The translations under genes and the position numbers were made by a program. This document shows, piece by piece, positions 7,936-17,274 of a DNA stretch of 64,000 bases. The stretch is taken from positions 1 to 64,000 of the forward strand of contig CAMYAE010000002.1 in the NCBI GenBank assembly GCA_947253655.1, in the 5' to 3' direction. The notes under the pieces were generated by a model. That model ran no database searches. It had not been told where the DNA came from and saw only the letters and a list, made by a program, of their open reading frames with translations. This stretch comes from an uncultured Bacteroidales bacterium (GTDB lineage Bacteria; Bacteroidota; Bacteroidia; Bacteroidales; UBA932). The stretch's first letter is position 1, and every line of letters starts with the position of its first letter.

Positions 7936-9661
7936 TTTCAGCAATTTGTTCTTCGGATATATTTACAAGGAAATCGCCCATTTTTTCAAGTTCGGCAATA
8001 ATGTCCATATAGAATACCCCGCTTTGATAATTGTAGTCCGATTGGTGTTCTATTTTGATTAGGTGCTCCTCCCTGAGCGTGTTCCTATATTCATTAATGT
8101 TATATTCCGCATCAAAGGCATTGGTGATGTCATTCAACTTCGCCGACGGGGTTTTCAGATTTTCAATCATGGCGTTGAATGCATCATCCACGAATTCGAG
8201 CATACGGTTCAGCCTCTTGATTCTTTCTTCCTCGAAAGTCTGACCGTGCTCAAACGTCCTTTTCAGCATTCTGCCTATAGCTTCGCAGGAATCTCCGATG
8301 CTTTCCAGTTCGCCGATGACCTTATACATGCCCCTTATTCTCTTTGATGATTTCTCGGAAAGTCCGCCCTCCGACACCTGATTGAGATAGGATGCTATTT
8401 CATATTCTATTTTATCGGTGATATTTTCATATTTTATGAGCTTCTTGCGGATTTCATCAAATTTCTCGCTGTTCTGTTCGTTTATAGCCTGGCTGACATA
8501 TTTGAAGCCGTTGTAACAGATTTCGGCAAAATGCACAATCTCTTGTTTGGCAACATCCAGGGAAAGTTCATCGGTAGAAAGCGGACCGCCCTGTATATAT
8601 TTCAGCCGGAACACCTCTTCCTCCTTGCTTGGGATTATGAGGGCGACAAGACGTTCAATCTGAGGAATAAACCAAATCAGTATCAAGGTGTTGGCTACAT
8701 TGAACAGGGTGTGCATCGTTGTAACGCTGTACAGCAATGAAGTCTTTATTGAAGACAGATTAGTTGCGTCGGTGAGATCGGCCGTGTTCGGATCCGGCAG
8801 GCCGAAAGACGAAACCACATATCCGATAAACCTCAAGAACGGATGAAATATGCAAAGTACCCATATAACACCGAACACATTGAATACCGTATGAGCCATA
8901 GCCGCCCGCTTGGCGGTTGAATTGCCGACGGATGCGGCCACATTAGCGGCGATTGTCGTACCTATGTTCTCTCCAAGAATCATAGCTGCGGCCATTTCAA
9001 AAGGGATGACACCGGTAGTTATGAGCAGCATAATGATTGCCATGGTCGCGGCAGAGGATTGGAAGCATATAGTCATTACAGTTCCTATTATAAGGAACAA
9101 CAGGACTGAGATATTGAGAGGGCCGAGCATAATCCTTGTCCATGCCTGCAATCCTGAAAGGTCAATATGCTCAAAAAGCAGACCCGCAGAACTTCTCAAT
9201 TGGGCAAACCCGATGAAAAACAGGGCGAAACCTATGATTATATAGCCGAAGTCCTTAACTCTCTCGTTCTGGCGGTTTTGCGACATTGCGAAGCCCAAAG
9301 CAATCAACGGAAGTGAAATCGTGGAGAGATCGTATGAGAATCCGAAAAGTGCCATTATCCAGGACGTAACCGTGGTACCGATATTGGCTCCCATAATCAC
9401 TCCGATAGCTTGGGCAAGTGTCAATAGTCCTGCATTCACAAAACTTACGACCATTATTGTCGTTGCTGTCGAGGATTGAATGACGGCAGTGACGCCAATA
9501 CCGGTCATAACCCGCTTGAAAGAGTTGGAAGTCATTGAGGCCAGAAAAGACCTCAGCCCGTCTCCGGCTATTTTTTGAAGCCCTCCGCTAAGTAGACTGA
9601 GACCGAACAGGAACATTGCTACGGCTCCCAGAATCGTGAGTATCAGAAGAAAAGAATGCAT
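7928..9661 (-). CDS. Na/Pi-cotransporter family protein with PhoU domain
   Basis: The 577-residue membrane protein contains the two inverted halves of the Na+/phosphate cotransporter family (PF02690), each with the diagnostic QSS motif (VIQSSTATTIMVV and CFQSSAATMAIIM), within about eight membrane segments over residues 1-340. The C-terminal 220 residues are helical and PhoU-like. Such fused proteins import phosphate with sodium, or balance it under control of the PhoU part. A -7 element TATTTTTG on the minus strand (9690-9697) lies 30 bases before the start. It heads the run that continues to thyA. Confidence 0.93.
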   Translation of the reverse strand: MHSFLLILTILGAVAMFLFGLSLLSGGLQKIAGDGLRSFLASMTSNSFKRVMTGIGVTAVIQSSTATTIMVVSFVNAGLLTLAQAIGVIMGANIGTTVTSWIMALFGFSYDLSTISLPLIALGFAMSQNRQNERVKDFGYIIIGFALFFIGFAQLRSSAGLLFEHIDLSGLQAWTRIMLGPLNISVLLFLIIGTVMTICFQSSAATMAIIMLLITTGVIPFEMAAAMILGENIGTTIAANVAASVGNSTAKRAAMAHTVFNVFGVIWVLCIFHPFLRFIGYVVSSFGLPDPNTADLTDATNLSSIKTSLLYSVTTMHTLFNVANTLILIWFIPQIERLVALIIPSKEEEVFRLKYIQGGPLSTDELSLDVAKQEIVHFAEICYNGFKYVSQAINEQNSEKFDEIRKKLIKYENITDKIEYEIASYLNQVSEGGLSEKSSKRIRGMYKVIGELESIGDSCEAIGRMLKRTFEHGQTFEEERIKRLNRMLEFVDDAFNAMIENLKTPSAKLNDITNAFDAEYNINEYRNTLREEHLIKIEHQSDYNYQSGVFYMDIIAELEKMGDFLVNISEEQIAENE

Positions 9662-9689
9662 AGGTAATGCCTGTTATTGAATATAAATG

Positions 9690-9697
9690 CAAAAATA
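9690..9697 (-). promoter_or_regulatory. -7 element for the Na/Pi transporter run
   Basis: TATTTTTG on the minus strand matches TAnnTTTG; the -33 region is weak (TTAC at 19 bp). On the plus strand TAGATTTG at 9710-9717 could serve the divergent 9742 gene. Confidence 0.5.
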
Positions 9698-9741
9698 GTT
9701 AAAAATTATTAGATTTGTAAAATACGACCTATTCGAAGCGG

Positions 9742-12700
9742 ATGAAAACTTGCAAGAGATTCTTTTTATTGGCATTTCTATTTTTAGCAACAGCCTATAA
9801 AGCTGATGCTCAATTCTATACGGGGGAGACGGAGCCGGCATCGACAAAGTGGTATAAGATGCAGACACCGCATTTCTCACTTATATATCCCAATGGTTTA
9901 GACTCATTGTCAAGGGTTTACGGCAATCTTTTGGAGCTGTACAGGCCGGCTGAATACTTGTCGTCGGGTTATCTGCCAGGAGAAAAATACAAGAGGCGCA
10001 CACCGGTGCTTATAAGACCTTATACCGGGGTGTCTAATGGAATGGTCGTCTGGACTCCAAAGCGTATGGAGCTATATACCTTGCCGGCTTATGACGGGGC
10101 GGAAGCCTCACCTTGGGCAAAGAATCTTGTAATCCACGAGTCGCGACATCTTTCCCAAATGCAGTTGGGATATGATAATGCGTTCAGGCCGTTCTACCTG
10201 CTTTTCGGTGAAATCCTGCCCGGCATAGCCTCAGCCCTGTACCCAGGCCAGCACCTTATGGAGGGAGATGCCGTTATTGCCGAGACGGCTCTTACAACTT
10301 ACGGCAGAGGCCGCTCCGGCTATTTTCTGAACTACTATATGTCGGCTTTCGACGACGGAGATTATAGGAACTGGTATCGCTGGAGGTATGGTTCTTTCAA
10401 GAAATATGCTCCTGACCACTATGCCCTCGGCTATCTTACATTAGCCGGTGTCCGCTGCTTTTATGACAAGCCTCGATTTATGGCAGAATATTTCGACAAG
10501 GTGAGCCGAAAGCCCTGGAGGATGTTCAATATGCAAAAAAGTATAAAGGATGCCACCGGCAAGAATTTCAAAAGCTCTTTCCAAGACATTATGGACAGTT
10601 ACAGGCAAATGTGGAATGAAGAAGCGGAGGTCCGAAAGCCTTTTATAAAGGCTGACCCCCTGACGCCGATGTCATCGTTCTATACGTCTTACACCGATAT
10701 TACCCCTGTCGGGGGTGATGTCTATGCCATAAAGTCGGGAAATATAGACTTGAAGTCATTGGTGAGAATATCCCCTGACGGCACCGAGGAAATGATCAGG
10801 ACTTTCGCCGCACACGCCGGGAGCATTGCTTATTCAGAACAGGACAACCGCCTTTATTGGAGCGAGCCGATAGCTGACCCGAGGTGGAGAATGAGAGCGA
10901 ATTCGCGTATAAGATATATTGATTTGGGAGACAGGTGCAAGCGTGCCAAGGATTTGACCAAGAAAGGACGTTATTATAACCCCTCGGTGTCGGAGGACGG
11001 CTCATTGATTGCTGCAACGGAATTTCCGACTGGAGGCGGCTCGGCCATAGTCATCCTTGATTCAAAGAAAGGGCAGATCGTTTCCAAAATGCAGGCTCCC
11101 GATTCTCTACAGTTTGTCCGGGCCGTATGGAATAAAGACGGGGTGATTGTGAGCGGCATTTCTAACAGCGGAACAGGGCTTTATTCTATAAAATCAGAAA
11201 ACGGGAGACCGGCAGCAGTTTACAATTTGGTGGCTCCGGTACCTGCCGCGATAAAGGATTTGTATTCATCCAAAGACGGCATAATTTTCACAAGCGACCG
11301 AACAGGAGTCGATGAAATATATTTACTCGGCTCCGATGGCCCCGTCCGTCTTACTTCCACAAGATACGGAGCTTCCGGAGGCCGTTTCAACAATTCGGGA
11401 GACACACTATTCTTCACTTCCTTGTCCGGGGACGGGAGATATGTCTACAAGACTGCAACCACAGGTCTGATACACGGCCGGGACAGATTTAGCGAAGTGC
11501 ATAAATATAGGATTGCGGAAGATTTGACGGCACAGGAAAAGGCTCTTGCCGCCGAAAATAATTCCGAATGGCCGGATTATAGCCTCTCGCATAAGACAAC
11601 ATTTTCTGAGCCAAAGCGTTACAGGAGGCTAACTTCTATCCCTAATTTCCATTCATGGTTGCCGGTTTATGTGGGCAAAGATAATTTTGCAGACGTGAAT
11701 TTCAATGCGGTTTATGAGACTGTCAAAATCGGGGCGACGGCATTTTTCCAGAACATTCTCGGAACGGCTTACGGCTCTATAGGATATTCTTTTTCCAAGG
11801 CTCCAAATAATGGGAAATCCTTTCATGCCGGCCATATAAAATTCACATATTCAGGTCTTTATCCCGTGCTGGAATTCGGTTCGGATTTTAATGACAGATC
11901 TGCTTTCAAATATAGCCGTCTGTCAGGGGTGTTCCGGGAAAGGCGGGTGGAAAGAGTTCGCAGAGCCGATGCCGGTTATCCTCATTTCAGTGCTTCTCTG
12001 AATGCATATATTCCTTTGCGGTTCACCTCCGGGGGGCTGTCAAGAGGTCTGACTCCTCGCATCAGATATACATTCAACAATGACCTTTACGACAAGTCTG
12101 AAGTGCTTCTGTCTTATAAAGATCTACTTAACGGCTCTTCGGAGGGAATTTTTTCCGGCTACTCCGGAGCCGGCAATGTCTTCATGCAGACAATCACAGC
12201 TTCCTTGTCCGGCTATATCATGCAGAACAATCCTCCAATGCTGGATTATCCGCGTCTCGGAATTGGCATGGAAGCCGGATATAATGCCAGGATTGCCCTT
12301 TCGGATATGTATTCTTCGAATATATACGGGCTTATTTATGGTTATACTCCGGGCATTTGCAAAACTCACGGACTTAAGCTCTCAGCCTTATATCAGCATC
12401 GGTTGTCTGACGGCAGCATCTTCAATGAGAACTATGTCTCACCGAAGCCGAGAGGTTTCAAATCCTATATCCTGTCAGATTATATCGGGGCAGTGTCGGG
12501 AAATCAGTTGAAGCTATCGGTGGATTATCCTATGCCTATATATGTCGGGGATATATCATGGTTTTCTCCTATAACATATATAACCCATTTTGTGGTGTCG
12601 CCGCATATCGATTATACCTTCATGTCGATAGGCGGCGGGACGCTTAACGGTGGACTTGCGTCATTGGGAGTGAATATCCTTGCAAAAGCCGCCAATTTTA

Positions 12701-12834
12701 TATGGATTCCTTTCCGGTTTGAATTCGGAGTGGAGTTCGACTGGAACACCGGCCCGTCTTATGACAGTATTTCAGCCATAGGTATAGACCTTAACCGTTT
12801 CTTTATCGGCCCTTTAATGCGCACCTCTTTTTGA
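9742..12834 (+). CDS. Outer-membrane protein: HExxH domain, PD40 propeller, beta-barrel
   Basis: The 1030-residue protein starts with a signal peptide (ends near ADAQ, residue 24). Residues 40-300 look like a gluzincin/peptidase MA-like domain: HESRH at 132-136 fits HExxH, and HLMEGDAVIAET (171-182) supplies glutamates at a fitting distance. Residues 310-560 carry TolB/PD40-like propeller blades (for example GDVYAIKSGNIDLKSLVRISPDG and YYNPSVSEDGSLIAA). Residues 640-1030 are rich in alternating aromatic beta strands and end in MRTSF, with the terminal Phe of an outer-membrane barrel. Function is unknown; a surface or periplasmic protease-like role is inference. It stands alone, divergent from the transporter run. 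Confidence 0.8.
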   Translation: MKTCKRFFLLAFLFLATAYKADAQFYTGETEPASTKWYKMQTPHFSLIYPNGLDSLSRVYGNLLELYRPAEYLSSGYLPGEKYKRRTPVLIRPYTGVSNGMVVWTPKRMELYTLPAYDGAEASPWAKNLVIHESRHLSQMQLGYDNAFRPFYLLFGEILPGIASALYPGQHLMEGDAVIAETALTTYGRGRSGYFLNYYMSAFDDGDYRNWYRWRYGSFKKYAPDHYALGYLTLAGVRCFYDKPRFMAEYFDKVSRKPWRMFNMQKSIKDATGKNFKSSFQDIMDSYRQMWNEEAEVRKPFIKADPLTPMSSFYTSYTDITPVGGDVYAIKSGNIDLKSLVRISPDGTEEMIRTFAAHAGSIAYSEQDNRLYWSEPIADPRWRMRANSRIRYIDLGDRCKRAKDLTKKGRYYNPSVSEDGSLIAATEFPTGGGSAIVILDSKKGQIVSKMQAPDSLQFVRAVWNKDGVIVSGISNSGTGLYSIKSENGRPAAVYNLVAPVPAAIKDLYSSKDGIIFTSDRTGVDEIYLLGSDGPVRLTSTRYGASGGRFNNSGDTLFFTSLSGDGRYVYKTATTGLIHGRDRFSEVHKYRIAEDLTAQEKALAAENNSEWPDYSLSHKTTFSEPKRYRRLTSIPNFHSWLPVYVGKDNFADVNFNAVYETVKIGATAFFQNILGTAYGSIGYSFSKAPNNGKSFHAGHIKFTYSGLYPVLEFGSDFNDRSAFKYSRLSGVFRERRVERVRRADAGYPHFSASLNAYIPLRFTSGGLSRGLTPRIRYTFNNDLYDKSEVLLSYKDLLNGSSEGIFSGYSGAGNVFMQTITASLSGYIMQNNPPMLDYPRLGIGMEAGYNARIALSDMYSSNIYGLIYGYTPGICKTHGLKLSALYQHRLSDGSIFNENYVSPKPRGFKSYILSDYIGAVSGNQLKLSVDYPMPIYVGDISWFSPITYITHFVVSPHIDYTFMSIGGGTLNGGLASLGVNILAKAANFIWIPFRFEFGVEFDWNTGPSYDSISAIGIDLNRFFIGPLMRTSF

Positions 12835-13148
12835 GCAGGGCGTATTGTTTGGATTAATATTTCCGGACAGTCTACAACTACGCAGCATCTTGCCGATTTC
12901 TCTGTCTACGGTACTCGTCAAAATGACCTACGTCGTTGATGGTTTTATCCGTAAACCCATGGCTTAACATCCTTGTAAATAGAGCCTTATCGATGCCTGT
13001 CAACTATTTGCCTTTATTTTTAATTCAATCAAGTGTCAAACTTACGTATCGAATTTCATAATCCTTTAATAAATAGTATGGGCTTTTACTTTTTTTAACT
13101 ATCTTTGTGCCTTAAGTAAAAATAAACGTGTACTAAAGCCTATTTATT
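12835..13148. other. 314-bp spacer with decayed REP-like copy and promoter
   Basis: No gene. Positions 12881-12930 resemble the second half of the REP-like element (GCCGATTTCTCTGTC, then CGTCAAAATGACC). A -7 element TATCTTTG lies at 13100-13107 and probably serves the transporter gene at 13149; its -33 region (TATG) is weak. Positions 12940-13090 show nothing recognisable. Confidence 0.6.
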
Positions 13149-14510
13149 ATGGAAAATAACAAGAAGACCAATCTCTCCGACTTATGGAAAAAGGAAGATT
13201 GGCTGGCATGCTGGATTGGTTTCATCGTCATAGCCGTAGCCTGTCTCGCAGTTCTTACAAAAGCATTTGATTTCTCTGCAATCAAGTTCGCTACGTGGAC
13301 ACTTGGTGAGAATTTGTCCGAAGCGGCCTCAGCAAAAGTCGTTCCTCTCGGAGCACAGTTTGCGTCTTGGGTCTTCTGGCGGAAAGTGATTGTCACCATG
13401 CTGGTGCTCGGCTCTCTTTTCACAATTGGGGTCCGAATGCAGGGCGAAAAGGTGAAGCATTATTTGCCGGCATTTCTTGCTCTGTTCGTAATCGCATTGG
13501 CTGTAAGGTTGATAGCCGCAGAATACACCCTTAATAGATATCTGGAATGGGCATTCTGGGCCTTGCTTGTCGGCCTGCTTATTTCAAATACAGTGGGAGT
13601 GCCTCAGTGGCTTAAGCCGGCAATCAAGACAGAGTTCTATATCAAAACCGGACTTGTCATAATGGGCTTTTCGGTCTTGTTCTCCAACATAGCCAAATTC
13701 GGCCTTTACGGTCTTGGTATCGCTTGGATTGTGACTCCTATTGTCATTCTGTTCATGTGGTATCTTGGGACTAAGGTAATGAAGATCAACAACAAGCCGC
13801 TTGTAATCACTCTGGCTTCCGCTACGAGCGTATGCGGTACGAGCGCGGCAATCGCGACTGCGGCAGCTTCCAAAGCCAAGAAAGACGACCTTTCAATCGC
13901 TGTGTCCATTTCCATTATATTCACCATACTGATGATGGTTTTCGAGCCGATAATCATCAGGTCTGTTGGAATGTCTCAGATAATGGGCGGCTCACTGATA
14001 GGAGGAACAATAGACAGCACGGGTGCAGTTGTGGTAGCCGGCACGGCATTAGGCCAGGAAGCACAGACGGCAGCCGTCCTTGTGAAATCCATTCAGAACA
14101 TTCTCATCGGTTTTATCGCTTTCGGAGTTGCAGTGTTCTTCGCTACAAAGGTAGACAAGACATCTGACGCGAAAGTCGGTGCTGGTGAAATCTGGTACAG
14201 ATTTCCTAAGTTCATCCTCGGCTTCTTCGTTGCATCTTTAGTGGCTTCCTTCCTTATCCAGCCTATATTCGGCTCGGATTCGGTTTCCTCTATCAACAAG
14301 GTGCTTGACCAATATAAGAATTGGGCCTTTGTTCTGGCCTTCACAAGTATCGGCCTGGACACCAATTTCAAGGAAATCGTCAAGCAGATGCAGGGAGGCA
14401 AGGTCCTGTGGCTGTATGTCATCGGTCAGCTTTTCAATATTGCTCTGACATTCTTTGCCGTATGGTTCCTGCTTTCAGGCCGGTTCTTCCCGATACCGGT
14501 GCTTGACTAA
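13149..14510 (+). CDS. YeiH-family putative sulfate exporter (UPF0324)
   Basis: The 453-residue integral membrane protein belongs to the YeiH/YadS-type family (PF03601). Conserved segments include TVGVPQWLKPAIKTEFYIKTGLVIMG, LASATSVCGTSAAIATA and IDSTGAVVVAGTALG, which mark the family core from about residue 120 onwards. The first 110 residues add about three membrane segments. The transported substrate is not proven; sulfate or sulfonate export is the usual label, and related proteins transport other anions. The downstream small membrane gene starts 22 bases after its stop, so the two are probably co-transcribed. Confidence 0.88.
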   Translation: MENNKKTNLSDLWKKEDWLACWIGFIVIAVACLAVLTKAFDFSAIKFATWTLGENLSEAASAKVVPLGAQFASWVFWRKVIVTMLVLGSLFTIGVRMQGEKVKHYLPAFLALFVIALAVRLIAAEYTLNRYLEWAFWALLVGLLISNTVGVPQWLKPAIKTEFYIKTGLVIMGFSVLFSNIAKFGLYGLGIAWIVTPIVILFMWYLGTKVMKINNKPLVITLASATSVCGTSAAIATAAASKAKKDDLSIAVSISIIFTILMMVFEPIIIRSVGMSQIMGGSLIGGTIDSTGAVVVAGTALGQEAQTAAVLVKSIQNILIGFIAFGVAVFFATKVDKTSDAKVGAGEIWYRFPKFILGFFVASLVASFLIQPIFGSDSVSSINKVLDQYKNWAFVLAFTSIGLDTNFKEIVKQMQGGKVLWLYVIGQLFNIALTFFAVWFLLSGRFFPIPVLD

Positions 14511-14532
14511 GACGGAATGATACGCAGATTCA

Positions 14533-14808
14533 ATGAACGGTAAAAAAATAATCAAGGTGGTGACTGTCATTACGATAGCCATCACCTTGTTTTTTGCTAT
14601 ATATATTATGATTAACGGCTTGGGGCTTAGCGACGAACTTGATTTCGGCGCAGGTGCCTATTATTATGCCGACATTCCGGAATTCGACAAATATACCGAA
14701 AAACCTCCTGTCGGCACAAACATCCCTTATTGGGTGTATCTGGTGATTTTCACCCTTTGGGGAATTTTGATGTATCTGCTATGGAAATGGCTCGACAGAC
14801 GCAAATAG
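14533..14808 (+). CDS. Small membrane protein, two membrane segments
   Basis: The 91-residue product has one hydrophobic helix at residues 8-28 and a second at 67-86, separated by an acidic, tyrosine-rich loop (ELDFGAGAYYYADIPEFDKY), and it ends in the basic LDRRK. Both ends should face the cytoplasm. I do not recognise a family. Its position 22 bases behind the YeiH-type gene, on the same strand, suggests an accessory role for that transporter, but this is inference. It converges on the next minus-strand gene with only 6 bases between the stops. Confidence 0.75.
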   Translation: MNGKKIIKVVTVITIAITLFFAIYIMINGLGLSDELDFGAGAYYYADIPEFDKYTEKPPVGTNIPYWVYLVIFTLWGILMYLLWKWLDRRK

Positions 14809-14814
14809 GCCATT

Positions 14815-15708
14815 CTATAATACGTCGATAATACCGAGCCCTGCTCTTATTGCATGGAATTCAGCTTCTCCCGATTCCGGCTCGATTTTTTCCTGGCAAG
14901 CCCATGCTTCTTTCAGTTCCTTCATTGTCAGAGGCATTCCGCAATATTTCCACATCCACAGCCTTGACAACAGGCATTCCGGGCAACAGGCCGCCATAGT
15001 TCCGTTTTTCTCCACAATCTTCACCGCAACCTCCCTAATCTTGTTGATGACATCGATATCCCTCATAATAAATGAGGATTCGACCATTTTCCATGAAGCC
15101 TCTGCGGCCATGTCCCCTACAATGGCCCCGCTATTATCGCAAAGGCTGTCAAGCAGGACGGCAATCCTCTCTGCGACATCTTTGTCCGGCATAGCCCTAT
15201 AAAGATTGGCATAGGCCTCTAAAAGCATAATATGACCATCAAGGCTGTCATCGCCCTCTACCGGCGAGAAGTCTCTTGAGAGCCGGACGGCATATCCTGT
15301 CCGACCGTCGGAAAACTCTTTTTCAATTATCTTGAAAATGTTTTTTGCCGCTTTAAGTGCTTCATCGTCCCCTGTAGCGGCATTGAATTCGCTGAGGGCA
15401 TAAATGGCAATAGCCTGTGCCTTAAGCAATTTATCGGTGTCTAAACGCTCCCCGTCCTCATCTATGGTATGATACACACCACCGTACTTGTGGTCAAGAA
15501 AATGCTTGATAAAATAATCCTTTCTCTCTGTAGCCTCAATTAGATAATCCTTTTTATGGAAAGTCTTGAATGCTGCGGACAAAGCCCACAATAAGCCGGC
15601 TTCAGCAATTGCTGTACGGCGTGCATCAGAACTCTTCTCCAATCCGGAAATCCGGCTTTCGATTGATTTTTTCACCTCCTTGAGGAAATCTGTGGTTATC
15701 TCTTTCAT
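14815..15708 (-). CDS. AGE/cellobiose 2-epimerase-like protein, shortened and divergent
   Basis: The 297-residue protein matches the N-terminal two thirds of the N-acylglucosamine/cellobiose 2-epimerase barrel: YGGVYHTIDEDGERLDTDK, AIAIYALSEFNAATGD, GHIMLLEAYANLYRAMPD. The family is usually 390-420 residues. Where cellobiose epimerases have GHDIEASW with a catalytic His, this protein has GDMAAEASW without it, and the C-terminal part carrying the second catalytic His is replaced by an unrelated cysteine-rich stretch (MAACCPECLLSRLWMWKYCG). It is therefore probably not a standard epimerase. It is the last gene after mutS2, yraN and a ManC-like gene (33-base spacer), so a shared sugar-related role is plausible but unproven. 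Confidence 0.75.
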   Translation of the reverse strand: MKEITTDFLKEVKKSIESRISGLEKSSDARRTAIAEAGLLWALSAAFKTFHKKDYLIEATERKDYFIKHFLDHKYGGVYHTIDEDGERLDTDKLLKAQAIAIYALSEFNAATGDDEALKAAKNIFKIIEKEFSDGRTGYAVRLSRDFSPVEGDDSLDGHIMLLEAYANLYRAMPDKDVAERIAVLLDSLCDNSGAIVGDMAAEASWKMVESSFIMRDIDVINKIREVAVKIVEKNGTMAACCPECLLSRLWMWKYCGMPLTMKELKEAWACQEKIEPESGEAEFHAIRAGLGIIDVL

Positions 15709-15741
15709 ATTTATGTTATTATATTGGTTTATAATTAATTA

Positions 15742-16836
15742 TTATCGAAATTCATCATATCCCGGCATCGCTGTCCTTGCCAAAAAGTCTTTATATTCGT
15801 TTTCATCTCTCGGACAAATCATAAGCACGTCTCCGGTGTCTATGACCATAAAGTCCTTAAGCCCTTTGACCGCCATAAGCTTCTTGCCGTTATCGGAAAT
15901 TATAAGATTGCCTTTGGCATCCTCTATGCACCTTTTCTCGGTGTTGCAGACATTATTTTCGGCATCATTGTCCTTGAAAATGTTGTAGAACGTCTCCCAA
16001 TTGTCTATATCGCTCCAGTCGAAAAGGGCAGGGAACAGCCATGCGCGCTCTGTCTTTTCCATTACACCGTAGTCTATCGAGATTTTTTCGCAATCGGTAT
16101 ATGCACGCTCAATGAAAACAGTCTCATAAGGGCTTCCGATTGTGTTTTCCCAGCCTTTGAACAGATTGGTGATATGTGGGATATATTTCTCCATTTCCTC
16201 CTTTATGACAGACGCTTTCCACACGAAAATACCTGAGTTCCAGAAGAATTCGCCGCTTTTCCAGAAGACTTCGGCCAAAGCGACATCAGGCTTTTCAGTG
16301 AACGTCTTGACCTTGACAGGGGTATTTTCGGAATATGCTTCCTCTCCGCCCTTTATCTGGATATAGCCGAAATTGGGATCGGGGTGTGTCGGACGAACAC
16401 CTAATGTCATCAGCACTGGATTGGTCTCCGCATATTCCATAGCCTTCGATATGGTATTTCTGAATTGCTCGTTTTCGGTGATGACGAGATCGGAGGAGGT
16501 TACGGTAACAACTGCCGCAGGGTCTCTCTTAAGAATAGTATATGTGGAATATGCTATGCAGGGCCCCGTTTTTCTCTCGTAAGGCTCTAACAGAAGATTT
16601 TCTTTCGGCAATTCGGGGATTTGCTCTTCCACTAATCTCTTATACTTGCGGATAGTTATGATTATTATATTTTCCGGCTTGAAAAGCCCTGAGCATCTGT
16701 CATAGGCGGCACGTACAAAAGATTGCCCGTTACCGGTTATATCCATAAACTGCTTGGGCATATTTTCTCTGCAGATAGGCCAGAAGTGCTTGCTGTAGCC
16801 GCCGGCCATAATAACACAATAATGGTTATCTCTCAT
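15742..16836 (-). CDS. Mannose-1-phosphate guanylyltransferase-like protein with altered signature
   Basis: At 364 residues it aligns along its length with Bacteroidota ManC-type GDP-mannose pyrophosphorylases: VIMAGG at the start, PKQF, EPYERKTGPCIAY, KVKTFTEKP, FFWNSGIFVWKA, CEKISIDYGVMEK and a final MVIDTGDVLMIC. Key sites differ: the nucleotide-binding GIGSRFWP of relatives reads GYSKHFWP here, so the catalytic Arg is His; RRNTAP reads ERKTGP; PSDHLI reads SSDLVI; GWSDLGTW reads DWSDIDNW. The fold is kept but activity on GTP is doubtful. It may have another substrate or a regulatory role. It sits between yraN and the AGE-like gene with short spacers. Confidence 0.82.
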   Translation of the reverse strand: MRDNHYCVIMAGGYSKHFWPICRENMPKQFMDITGNGQSFVRAAYDRCSGLFKPENIIIITIRKYKRLVEEQIPELPKENLLLEPYERKTGPCIAYSTYTILKRDPAAVVTVTSSDLVITENEQFRNTISKAMEYAETNPVLMTLGVRPTHPDPNFGYIQIKGGEEAYSENTPVKVKTFTEKPDVALAEVFWKSGEFFWNSGIFVWKASVIKEEMEKYIPHITNLFKGWENTIGSPYETVFIERAYTDCEKISIDYGVMEKTERAWLFPALFDWSDIDNWETFYNIFKDNDAENNVCNTEKRCIEDAKGNLIISDNGKKLMAVKGLKDFMVIDTGDVLMICPRDENEYKDFLARTAMPGYDEFR

Positions 16837-16860
16837 TCGGGTTGCGGTTTTAGTATAATG

Positions 16861-17232
16861 TTATAAATATATAGGAGTGTAAGCATTTTCAAAATACTCC
16901 AAACTTGTTTTTCCTCTTTCAAATGTGACGGCTGCCACATCAATAAATGCCTCCAAATCGCTTTCAGCAAATTTGAGTTTGAGATACCGCATTGCAGCCT
17001 TTGCAATAAGGTTTTTCTTCCTCAAATCCACACTTTCCTCCGGAGCCGCCTGGAGAGGAGCGACCCGAGTTTTTACTTCAACAAAATGTATTCCATTTTT
17101 ATCAATTGAGATAATATCTATCTCCAAATGCCCGCATCTCCAGTTTCGCTCCAAAATGGTATGACCTCTTTCCAAAAGGAAATCGCATACCGTTTCTTCT
17201 CCTCTTCTTCCAATCTTACCCTTCGCATTCAT
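16861..17232 (-). CDS. YraN/UPF0102 nuclease-fold protein
   Basis: From the ATG at 17232 the product is 123 residues, the usual size of the family. The core GRRGEETVCDFLLERGHTIL, then NWRCGHLEIDIISID and HFVEVKTR, has the E...D...EVK arrangement of PD-(D/E)XK nuclease folds. Its cellular role is not established. A GTG at 17262 would add ten residues (MAYWSFEGKY) not seen in relatives, so I prefer the later start. It lies 42 bases after mutS2 and 24 before the ManC-like gene, in one transcription unit. Confidence 0.88.
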   Translation of the reverse strand: MNAKGKIGRRGEETVCDFLLERGHTILERNWRCGHLEIDIISIDKNGIHFVEVKTRVAPLQAAPEESVDLRKKNLIAKAAMRYLKLKFAESDLEAFIDVAAVTFERGKTSLEYFENAYTPIYL

Positions 17233-17274
17233 ATATTTCCCCTCAAAACTCCAATACGCCACGCACGATGTTTG

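Noticed and set aside
12881..12930. Full REP-like copy behind the 9742 gene
   Set aside because: Only the second half is recognisable and it is strongly diverged, so it is described within the spacer and not as an own repeat.
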